Below are positions 27,130-33,898 of a stretch of 64,000 nt of DNA, piece by piece (positions within the stretch are counted from its first letter, which is position 1; every line of letters starts with the position of its first letter). The stretch covers positions 62,001 through 126,000 of the forward strand of contig JADKJE010000006.1 of the NCBI GenBank assembly GCA_016722515.1, given 5' to 3'. Source of the stretch: Alphaproteobacteria bacterium. Lineage in GTDB: Bacteria; Pseudomonadota; Alphaproteobacteria; Rickettsiales; JADKJE01. The position numbers were made by a program, and so were the translations under genes. The notes below the pieces were generated by a model. It was not told the DNA's origin. It saw nothing but the letters and a program-made list of their open reading frames with translations, and did not search any database.

Positions 27130-28974
27130 TTATCTCGATAGCCAGTTGTCCATGCGCGGTATCCACTGCGCCTGGGGTTTTGAATTTGATGTGTCAGTCG
27201 TTTCTGGTTCTGGCGCAGCGTGCTGCGTTCTCTCCAGATTGTCGGCCAGTTGCACCAGGTCAGGATTCAAAAGTTTGAACGCCGCCAGCGCATATACCGT
27301 GCAGTCAAGCACCTCGTTGCGACTGCGGATTTTAATCCACTCGCGCCGAGCCACGCCTTTGGTAAAGCGGGTAACTTGCTTTTCCCCCGTCAACTGCAGG
27401 AAATATTCACGGTCGCGTTCGAGCGGGAAATGGAAGTATCCAATCCCTGGCTCGGTGATACGCAAGCGGCTGTAAATCACTTCCTTGGCGGTATCCGTTC
27501 CAATCGGGTAAAGCCTCAGCTTGTAGCGATTGTTTCTGCTCGGTCTGCCCACCAGCGGTTTTGCCATCTGGTTAATACCTTTGACGGCAAACACACCGCG
27601 CACGGCACGCGCACCGCAAAACTCGTAGACAGCTTGTGTATGATGTCCGCCTGAGTCCACGCACACGCAGGCGATATTAAGATTCACGCCTGTTTTGCTG
27701 CGGATGGGCTTCAGCAGATAGCTATCCAACTCACGCCACACTGAATCCTGTGCGGGATCGCCGTAAAAAATACGGTAATCCAGTGACCAGCATTCTTCGC
27801 CAATACCCCAGCCTTTGACCTCGATCTCCAATCGGTCGCCTTGCACGTCGACACCAGCGGTGACAAGCACCACCTGTTCGGGCGCATCCGATCCCCAGCT
27901 TTCCTTGCGGTTCAGCAGGACATCGGCCTCAATCGTTTCGCCTTCTTCTTCCCATGGCTCGCCAAGGGAAGTGTTCACCCAGGTTTTGAGCGTTTCTGGC
28001 AAGGCTTTCGCCCGCAGAAAATCCGTCACGGTCTGGGCAAACGTCACCCACGGGCTGTAAAGCTCGTTGATGTGAAAACCCGCAATATCCGTGAGCGGCT
28101 GCTCTGCCACCCAGCGACCCGCTTTCAGCATGGCGTGCCGATCGCTATCAACGATGATGCAACCGTTATGCTCGCAGACATAATGGGCGGTTTCTGGCTT
28201 GTGGCCATTATCTCCGCTGTCCCATTTCACTTGGCCCCATTTCAGCGTCTGGTATTCGCCGCATTGTGGGCATGGCACATGAAAGTGCCGCTGATCACTC
28301 TGCTCGAATGCCGCCTCAATGCGGCTTGCCCCCTTAATGGTGGGGGTGGAGGTAAGCAGCAGCTTACGATTCCAGAAAGTCGTCGTGCGTTTTTTCGCAA
28401 GGCTGACAGGGTCACCTTCCGTACCTGCCGAAGCAGGATAACGATCCACTTCATCGCATAGCACCAGCCTGATAGGACGGCTCGCCAGTGATGCTGGCGA
28501 ATTTGCGCCCGCCATGGTGATGTGACCACCAGGGAAGCGTTTGTGCAGAAGCGTGTTTCCGCTATCGCGCGTGCGCGGGTCTTTCACCAGGCCACGCAAC
28601 ACATCCGTGTCACGCAGCATCGGTGCGAAACGGTCTTTGCTCCATGCTTCCGCCATTTCAAGCGTAGGCTGGAGCAGTAGTATCGGCGACGGGTCTAGAT
28701 GAACGTGGTAGCCGATGATATTGTTAATAACTTCAGTCTTGCCGATCTGGGCAGAGGACATAATCACCACGGTTTCCACCCGTGGATCACATAATGCGTC
28801 CATGATCTCGCGCTGATAGGGAGCGCGGTTCGTATTCCATCTGCCAGGTTCTGCGCTGGCTTCGCTACTCAGTTGCCGATGGCTGTCCGCCCACTGGCTC
28901 ACCGTCATGTTCGGCGGCGGTGCTGCCAATTTCGCTATCTTGGAAATCAGGATTGCTGATTGTGTCTGGGTCAT
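27130..28974 (-). CDS. Terminase large subunit, lambda GpA family
   Basis: The 614-aa packaging motor and nuclease. The ATPase part includes the deviant Walker A MSSAQIGKTEV near residue 76 and the Walker B region RLVLCDEVDRYPAS. The C-terminal nuclease includes TAGVDVQGDRLEIEVKGWG with candidate metal ligands. It cuts concatemers and drives DNA into the prohead with the Nu1-like subunit. Its first 110 bp overlap the end of the small-subunit gene. GpA-type terminases usually imply cohesive (cos) ends, but I could not locate cos. Confidence 0.95.
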   Translation of the reverse strand: MTQTQSAILISKIAKLAAPPPNMTVSQWADSHRQLSSEASAEPGRWNTNRAPYQREIMDALCDPRVETVVIMSSAQIGKTEVINNIIGYHVHLDPSPILLLQPTLEMAEAWSKDRFAPMLRDTDVLRGLVKDPRTRDSGNTLLHKRFPGGHITMAGANSPASLASRPIRLVLCDEVDRYPASAGTEGDPVSLAKKRTTTFWNRKLLLTSTPTIKGASRIEAAFEQSDQRHFHVPCPQCGEYQTLKWGQVKWDSGDNGHKPETAHYVCEHNGCIIVDSDRHAMLKAGRWVAEQPLTDIAGFHINELYSPWVTFAQTVTDFLRAKALPETLKTWVNTSLGEPWEEEGETIEADVLLNRKESWGSDAPEQVVLVTAGVDVQGDRLEIEVKGWGIGEECWSLDYRIFYGDPAQDSVWRELDSYLLKPIRSKTGVNLNIACVCVDSGGHHTQAVYEFCGARAVRGVFAVKGINQMAKPLVGRPSRNNRYKLRLYPIGTDTAKEVIYSRLRITEPGIGYFHFPLERDREYFLQLTGEKQVTRFTKGVARREWIKIRSRNEVLDCTVYALAAFKLLNPDLVQLADNLERTQHAAPEPETTDTSNSKPQAQWIPRMDNWLSR

Positions 28975-29425
28975 AGAGGGATAACTCGGTTAATGCTTCA
29001 TGCACCAGCTCCCTCAGGCCACTTTCGATTTCATGAAACTCCTTGAGTCCTATGGCTAGATGCGCTCCGCGCGTTGGTAGAACGAGCATGCGGGAACGGA
29101 ACGCCACCACCAGCCCAGCCCATTGCGCCTCCACTTCATTGGAGGGGATCAGTTCGCTTTTAAGCGTTTTCACCTCCAGTTCGGTTTTGTCGGCCTGTGC
29201 TTTCAGCAATCTTGCCCGCTCCTGGTGAGCATCGACGTGGATGACTTCTTTGCCGAAGGCGCGATCCTGCAAAAAGGCGATGTATCCGCGCACGCATGCG
29301 ACAAGGTCGTATTTGCCGCGCTCAGCTTTTGGGATGACACCATCGCTTGCCAGTTGTTGCACCCGCCGTTCGGTCAGGTTAAACAGTTTCGCAATCGTGC
29401 TGACGGGATAGGTTGGTGTGGACAT
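28865..29425 (-). CDS. Terminase small subunit, Nu1-like
   Basis: About 186 aa from the ATG at 29425 (MSTPTYPVSTIAKLFNLTER). The N-terminal winged HTH (TIAKLFNLTERRVQQLASDG, then VIPKAERGKYDLVACVRGYI) is that of lambda Nu1 and would bind the packaging site. A long helix follows (HQERARLLKAQADKTELEVK). The acidic, disordered C-terminus overlaps terL by 110 bp. Confidence 0.88.
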   Translation of the reverse strand: MSTPTYPVSTIAKLFNLTERRVQQLASDGVIPKAERGKYDLVACVRGYIAFLQDRAFGKEVIHVDAHQERARLLKAQADKTELEVKTLKSELIPSNEVEAQWAGLVVAFRSRMLVLPTRGAHLAIGLKEFHEIESGLRELVHEALTELSLYDPDTISNPDFQDSEIGSTAAEHDGEPVGGQPSATE

Positions 29426-30362
29426 AGGTTTTTTCGTATTCGTTAATGCTGAAGGCAATCATCTCTGGGATGATCGGCACAACTGCGTTGCCAAGGCTGC
29501 AAAGCCGTTCTTTGCGGCTTCCGCCTTCTGTCCAGCCGATAGGAAAACCCATCAGCCATTCCACCCAGTCAGGGTTTAAGCCATTATCCTTTAATCGTGA
29601 GATTTCTGGTTCATTTCCCCACCATGGATTTCCTCCAAGGCTACGCAGCAGGCTAACTTGTGACGGCTGAAGGATTTGCCCTCGCGGGCGAGCATCTCCA
29701 GTGAGATTGCTGTGTCCTTCCAATCCCGCGCGCACGGTGTCGGCCAGAATTTCACATACCGAGCCAGACCCAGGCTGCCCCCGATGCCATTCTTCGTATA
29801 TTTTCGAATCGAACCGCTCTTGGTCACCTTGAATGTATCGTTTTTCCCGAATATCTCGCCCACCGTTGCATCGCTCGCGGTTGGGGTAGGCAATAATCCA
29901 GATTCGGTCGCGTCTGTGAGGTGCGCCAAGGGCGGAAGCTGGTACGCAATGCCATTCCGCATCATACCCGATCTGCCATAAATCCGTGAGGACGGTAACA
30001 AGTCCACTAGATCGCAGGTTTGCCACGTTCTCGATAATTGCATAGCGCGGTTTCAGTTCGTTGATTAATCGTGCGTATTCTTTCCAAAGTCCCGAGCGAC
30101 TGCCTGTGATTCCAGCTTTCTTGCCCGCCACGGAGATGTCCTGGCAGGGAAAACCACCACAGATAATGTCGACGGAATCTGGCGCAGAAGTCGCGTTTAA
30201 GTTCCTAATGTCCGAGATAATCGGCGTATTCGGCCAGTGTTTCGCCAATACACGCTGACATGACGGCTCTATCTCGCAAAAGCCGATGGTATGCCAGCCC
30301 GCCCGCTCAAATCCGAGGGAAAACCCCCCAATTCCAGAGAACAGGTCTAGCACGTTTAACAT
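29379..30362 (-). CDS. DNA (cytosine-5) methyltransferase
   Basis: About 327 aa from the ATG at 30362 (MLNVLDLFSGIGGFSLGFER). Motif I (FSGIGG), motif IV with the catalytic Cys (GGFPCQDIS, near residue 71), motif VI (IENVANL), motif VIII (HRRDRIWIIAY) and motif X (LGNAVVPIIPEMI) are all present. It is probably a phage-borne solitary methyltransferase that protects phage DNA. A second reading frame is open through 29591-30043 and also looks family-like (see findings). It overlaps the Nu1 start by 47 bp and is divergent from the DUF3489 gene. Confidence 0.92.
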   Translation of the reverse strand: MLNVLDLFSGIGGFSLGFERAGWHTIGFCEIEPSCQRVLAKHWPNTPIISDIRNLNATSAPDSVDIICGGFPCQDISVAGKKAGITGSRSGLWKEYARLINELKPRYAIIENVANLRSSGLVTVLTDLWQIGYDAEWHCVPASALGAPHRRDRIWIIAYPNRERCNGGRDIREKRYIQGDQERFDSKIYEEWHRGQPGSGSVCEILADTVRAGLEGHSNLTGDARPRGQILQPSQVSLLRSLGGNPWWGNEPEISRLKDNGLNPDWVEWLMGFPIGWTEGGSRKERLCSLGNAVVPIIPEMIAFSINEYEKTYVHTNLSRQHDCETV

Positions 30363-30472
30363 ATTCAAAAATCATCACTATTTCTGCTTATTCAAGTTGA
30401 TAAGCGTGTTTTTCCAAGCATTCATGTCGGTGTCCCGCGGGGCATTAAACACCAACAAAAAGGAGCCTACCC

Positions 30473-30946
30473 ATGACCGAATTAAGCAAAACCCAGCAGA
30501 CCATCCTCGAACAAGCAGCGGCTGCGCCCGAGAATTGCATCCGCAATTTCATGAGCCACATACCGACCGCCGCGCAGACGAAAGTCATCGATGCGCTGCT
30601 CAAGAAGGGATGCGTGAAGCGCAAAACCCAATTCCATCCCAGTGAGCCAAACGGCAAAGAGGTGCTTTACCTCATCACCGACGAGGGGTTCGCTGCCATC
30701 GGCAAAACACCGAGCGCGGCACAGCCAGAGGAACAATCGCCCCCTGAAAAACCGAAGCGCGTTTCCAAACAATCCACCATGCTCGACATGCTGCGCCAAG
30801 GCACAACCATCCAAGCCATTATGGATGTCACCAGCTGGCAGAAGCACACGGTGCATGGCTCAATGGCGAACCTTAAGAAAAAACTGGGACTCACCATCGC
30901 CAGCGATAAAGCTGAGAGCGGTGAGCGTATCTACCGAATTGCCTAA
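30473..30946 (+). CDS. DUF3489 protein
   Basis: A 157-aa protein preceded by AAGGAG. The N-terminal part resembles a winged helix (LSKTQQTILEQAAAAPENCI, GFAAIGKTPSA). The C-terminal DUF3489 domain is clear: KQSTMLDMLRQGTTIQAIMD followed by VTSWQKHTVHGSMANLKKKL. This family is common near alphaproteobacterial phages and probably binds DNA. It is one of only two + strand genes inside the prophage, and its end overlaps the convergent methyltransferase gene by 4 bp. Confidence 0.85.
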   Translation: MTELSKTQQTILEQAAAAPENCIRNFMSHIPTAAQTKVIDALLKKGCVKRKTQFHPSEPNGKEVLYLITDEGFAAIGKTPSAAQPEEQSPPEKPKRVSKQSTMLDMLRQGTTIQAIMDVTSWQKHTVHGSMANLKKKLGLTIASDKAESGERIYRIA

Positions 30947-32193
30947 GCCTCTGCGCCAAGGCGTTCCGCTTGAAGGTCAGCAAATAGCTGGCCTTCTTCG
31001 TTGGTCGCTTTTTTGCCAGTAAAATCTTCCCAGCGTTTCATAATCACATCGCAATATTTCGGGTCGAGTTCGATAAGCCGTGCGGCGCGGTTAATTTTCT
31101 CACACGCAATCAGCGTCGAGCCTGAGCCGCCGAAACAATCCAGCACCGTGTCACGGGTTTTGCTGGAATTTTCAATGGCACGCTGCACCAGCTCCACTGG
31201 TTTCATGGTGGGGTGCAGGTCATTGGTGCGTGGCTTATTGAAAAACCACACATCGCCCTGGTCACGCGCTCCGCACCAGAAATGCTTATTGCCTTCTGGC
31301 CAGCCATAAAGAATCGGCTCGTACTGCCGTTGATAATCAGCGCGACCGAGCGTGAATGTATTTTTCGCCCAGATGATGAAGGTTGACCAGTGTCCACCGC
31401 CTTCACGGAAGGCTTTTTGCAGCGTATCCAATTCGGATGACGACATGCAGATGTATAGCGCACCTTTGCAATGCGTAACGGCATTGGTGCATGCGGCAAG
31501 CAGGAAGCCGTAGAAATCATCACCCAGATTATCATTCATAATCTTGCGGCCAGCTTTTGCGCCGCCCTTGGCACGCATCTTATCTTTGGCGGTATCGCCA
31601 TAATTCACGTTGTAAGGTGGGTCGGTAAAGACCATGTCTACAGGGTTGCCGCCAAGCAGCCGAGCATAAGCATCAGGGCTTGTAGCATCTCCGCAGAGCA
31701 GACGGTGTTCACCCAGTACCCATACATCGCCCAGGCGTGAGGTGGCAGTTTCAGGTGCTTCAGGTATCGCGTCATCATCGGTTAATCCTTCCAGAGCCGC
31801 ATCATTAAACAAGGCTTCCAGTTCGTCAGCGTCGAAGCCTGTTAATCCGAGGTCAAAATTTGAATCTTTCAATTCGCCAAGTTCGATGGCGAGCAGTTCA
31901 TTGTCCCATTCCGCTTCTTCATGGGTGCGGTTGTCTGCGAGGCGGTAGGCTTTCACCTGTGCCTCGGTTAATCCTTCCGCCACATGGACGGGGACTTTTT
32001 CCAACCCCAGTTGCTGGGCGGCAAGCAGGCGTGTGTGACCGACGATCACCACCATGTTGCTGTCCACCACAATCGGTTGCCGCCATCCGAATTCACGGAT
32101 GCTGGCTGCGACCTTGGCGACTGCTGCCTGGTTGTTCCTTGGATTACGCGCATAGGGAATTACGCGCTCGATTGCTGTAAGCGAAACGTGCAT
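30943..32193 (-). CDS. ParB-like nuclease / adenine-N6 or cytosine-N4 DNA methyltransferase fusion
   Basis: A 416-aa protein with two parts. Residues 1-110 are a ParB/Srx-like domain (IVVDSNMVVIVGHTRLLAAQ followed by YRLADNRTHEEAEWD). Residues 160-400 are an amino-methyltransferase with catalytic DPPY (VFTDPPYNVNYGD, near 191) and the SAM motif VLDCFGGSGSTLIACEKINR near the end, i.e. the beta class order. Fusion of ParB-like and methyltransferase domains is common in phages. It probably modifies phage DNA. A perfect 18-bp palindrome lies upstream (32457-32474). Confidence 0.92.
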   Translation of the reverse strand: MHVSLTAIERVIPYARNPRNNQAAVAKVAASIREFGWRQPIVVDSNMVVIVGHTRLLAAQQLGLEKVPVHVAEGLTEAQVKAYRLADNRTHEEAEWDNELLAIELGELKDSNFDLGLTGFDADELEALFNDAALEGLTDDDAIPEAPETATSRLGDVWVLGEHRLLCGDATSPDAYARLLGGNPVDMVFTDPPYNVNYGDTAKDKMRAKGGAKAGRKIMNDNLGDDFYGFLLAACTNAVTHCKGALYICMSSSELDTLQKAFREGGGHWSTFIIWAKNTFTLGRADYQRQYEPILYGWPEGNKHFWCGARDQGDVWFFNKPRTNDLHPTMKPVELVQRAIENSSKTRDTVLDCFGGSGSTLIACEKINRAARLIELDPKYCDVIMKRWEDFTGKKATNEEGQLFADLQAERLGAEA

Positions 32194-32477
32194 ATTTCGG
32201 TTCTACTTTTAAGTTAATGGCGTTTTTTCAGGGCTTTGCTTTGCCCGTTAGCGAAACGAAATCGCTATTTTTATTCTGTCGCTGGCGAAATCCTGCGCCT
32301 CGCGCCCCCGCATAGGACTTCGCGCGGAAGTACCTAAGCCGTGGGGGGCCTGTGTGAGCTTGACGTTGAGGGGGATTTTGTGAGGTCGTGTGTTGCACGC
32401 ACCTCTCGCGATTATGTGTGTCATCATGCCAGAAAATGTTGCAAATGTAGAGAACAAAAGTGTTGCAACACTTTCCA
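32194..32477. other. Intergenic region with an operator-like palindrome
   Basis: About 280 bp between the methyltransferase and the DUF6362 gene without a gene. It contains the perfect palindrome at 32457-32474 and an additional TGTTGCAA half-site near 32438. A frame on the - strand here (32248-32610) has no family character. Confidence 0.5.
32457..32474. promoter_or_regulatory. Perfect 18-bp palindrome, candidate operator
   Basis: AAAGTGTTGCAACACTTT is a perfect dyad immediately after the DUF6362 stop codon and upstream of the methyltransferase. Further TGTTGCAA half-sites occur near 32438, 32501 and 32799. It is probably a protein-binding site, but no protein can be assigned. Confidence 0.5.
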
Positions 32478-32861
32478 TCAACGATCCTGCGCGTTTAAGC
32501 GTGTTGCAATCTTGGTGCAAGCAATCACCCACTTGCGCCACGCAGTTGAACGGTCGCACCCAAACTCCCAGCAGATAGTTTTCCACCGCACACGCGCAGC
32601 ACGCTTCCATATCAGCTTACGCTCCTCCACCTCAATCCACTGCATCCACTCAAACGTCTGCTCAAGACGTGAGATAGCGTCAGGCATGGCACGCAGCCGG
32701 ATGGGGAACGCTTCCTGAAACATCAGTTCGTTCGGCGTATGCACCACCTCAGGCCATACGTTGAAGTATCCCTTCACCTTAACAGGAGGCAGGCGTTTGA
32801 GTGTTGCAATCGCTTCCTCAAAATGATCCGCGACCTTTTCGTGTGTCCATTTATCTCCCAT
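32478..32861 (-). CDS. DUF6362 phage protein
   Basis: About 127 aa from the ATG at 32861 (MGDKWTHEKVADHFEEAIAT). It has LPPVKVKGYFNVWPEVVHTP, AISRLEQTFEWMQWIEVEER and a C-terminal HTH-like stretch WKTICWEFGCDRSTAWRKWV. The pattern fits DUF6362 of alphaproteobacterial phages. The terminal HTH suggests DNA binding. It overlaps the upstream DUF6378 gene by 11 bp. Confidence 0.75.
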   Translation of the reverse strand: MGDKWTHEKVADHFEEAIATLKRLPPVKVKGYFNVWPEVVHTPNELMFQEAFPIRLRAMPDAISRLEQTFEWMQWIEVEERKLIWKRAARVRWKTICWEFGCDRSTAWRKWVIACTKIATRLNAQDR

Positions 32862-33126
32862 AGACACCTCCTTGCGTAATCTCAGCAAGCACGGCAGCGT
32901 AACCAGCAATGTCGGTAATGCTGTCGAGGTGGTGTGGTGTGTGATGCAGGCGTGCCAGCTTCAGATCAATCAGGCACAGAACAACAGCGGCAGGGCTGAC
33001 TTCCACGCCAAGCGTAATCGACCAGCGTTTTGCCACCTCGTTAAACATTTCGGTGGAGTCGCCGTATTGTGCGCGGCGATCTTCCACGATCTGCAAGGCG
33101 TGTTTGAGTAAGTTTTCTCCTTTCAT
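32851..33126 (-). CDS. DUF6378-like phage protein
   Basis: A 91-aa all-helical protein: MKGENLLKHALQIVEDRRAQ then YGDSTEMFNEVAKRWSITLG and LIDLKLARLHHTPHHLDSIT DIAGYAAV. The pattern matches the small DUF6378 family, which looks like a single-domain relative of helical nucleotide-hydrolase folds; the motif is suggestive only. It is coupled to the RuvC-like gene (the stop and start share position 33126). Confidence 0.75.
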   Translation of the reverse strand: MKGENLLKHALQIVEDRRAQYGDSTEMFNEVAKRWSITLGVEVSPAAVVLCLIDLKLARLHHTPHHLDSITDIAGYAAVLAEITQGGVYGR

Positions 33127-33608
33127 TATTTCCTCCCTTGGTCATGTTGTTCGATGGCAAAATGCAACAGCGCGAGCGCGTCAGCCTCGTTGTCGTCCTC
33201 GGGTTTGTGACCGAGGGCTTGCACGGCAGCGATCACCTGATCCTTGCTGGCGTTGCCTTTGCTGGTAATGAAGCGTTTGATTGTGCCGACTGGCACGCCC
33301 TCGTAGGGAATGCTGTGGTGTTCGCACCAGGCAGTAAGCTGCGCGAGGAAGCCGCCGTAAGCGTGGGCAGCATCAACACCGATGTGACGGCGCACTTCTT
33401 CAAAATAGACAGCGTCAATGCGTCCAGAAACATTGCGGGTTTCATTGAGCCAGCGTTCAAAACGCAGGTAACGCATGCCACCGCCTTCAAAGCGGCGTGG
33501 CTTGAAACTTGCCGTGCCACTGACGATGCGACCGTATTCGTTGCAGATTGCCCAGCCTGTGGATGTGCCAAGGTCAAGGCTGAGTAGGATTGGTTTGGGG
33601 TTGGTCAT
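33126..33608 (-). CDS. RuvC-like crossover junction endonuclease
   Basis: About 160 aa from the ATG at 33608 (MTNPKPILLSLDLGTSTGWA). An RNase H-like fold with acidic residues: the first strand Asp in LSLDLGTSTGWA, Glu in AVYFEEVRRH, and the C-terminal acidic cluster EDDNEADALALLHFAIEQ. This is the phage RuvC-like Holliday-junction resolvase pattern. The start overlaps the preceding stop as ATGA, so translation is coupled. Confidence 0.82.
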   Translation of the reverse strand: MTNPKPILLSLDLGTSTGWAICNEYGRIVSGTASFKPRRFEGGGMRYLRFERWLNETRNVSGRIDAVYFEEVRRHIGVDAAHAYGGFLAQLTAWCEHHSIPYEGVPVGTIKRFITSKGNASKDQVIAAVQALGHKPEDDNEADALALLHFAIEQHDQGRK

Positions 33609-33898
33609 AGAGCCTCCTGTTGGGTTAATGCTGTGCATCCCTCCAACCCACGACACATGTGAGCGGCGAACTCCCCAGAGGGGGTTACGCACACATTTAT
33701 GTGTGGGAGGGAGATGACAAACTGGGGTGAGAGAAAAACTGTTGCGTTTGCTAGGGTTTGCGCCAGTTGACCCAGTTTGCGCTTCAGTTTGACGTGTCCA
33801 ACTGGAATCGCTCTCAAAGCATTGAAAATGCTGGATTCCAGTTTGCGGCAGTTTGACAGTTTGCGGGTCAACTGCATCAGTTTGACGGTCTGTTTCAT
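33605..33898 (-). CDS. Unknown small protein, coupled on both sides
   Basis: A 97-aa frame from the ATG at 33898 (MKQTVKLMQLTRKLSNCRKL). I recognise no family. The case for a real gene is its context: its start overlaps the primase stop as ATGA (33895-33898), and its stop overlaps the RuvC-like start as ATGA (33605-33608). The first half is basic and internally repetitive because the DNA contains CAAACTG repeats. A CxxxxxxC pair sits near the end (HMCRGLEGCTAL). It could be a DNA-binding peptide, or an operon spacer that merely stays open. Confidence 0.5.
   Translation of the reverse strand: MKQTVKLMQLTRKLSNCRKLESSIFNALRAIPVGHVKLKRKLGQLAQTLANATVFLSPQFVISLPHINVCVTPSGEFAAHMCRGLEGCTALTQQEAL
33774..33882. 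repeat. Cluster of CAGTTTG repeats (iteron-like)
   Basis: Six copies of CAGTTTG, in the forms CAGTTTGAC and CAGTTTGCG, occur in about 110 bp on the + strand, plus related CAACTG elements. They lie between the primase-helicase and the resolvase genes, inside the coupled small frame. Such clusters act as replication-initiator or regulator sites in some phages; here that is inference from pattern and place. Confidence 0.5.

Noticed and set aside
32248..32610. 120-codon - strand frame between the methyltransferase and the DUF6362 gene
   Set aside because: Overlaps the DUF6362 gene in another frame and has low-complexity, unfamily-like sequence; no ribosome-binding site.
33774..33882. CRISPR array
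   Set aside because: The CAGTTTG repeats are only 7-9 bp and irregularly spaced; no repeat-spacer pattern and no cas genes in the window. The Cas4-like nuclease belongs to the phage recombination operon.
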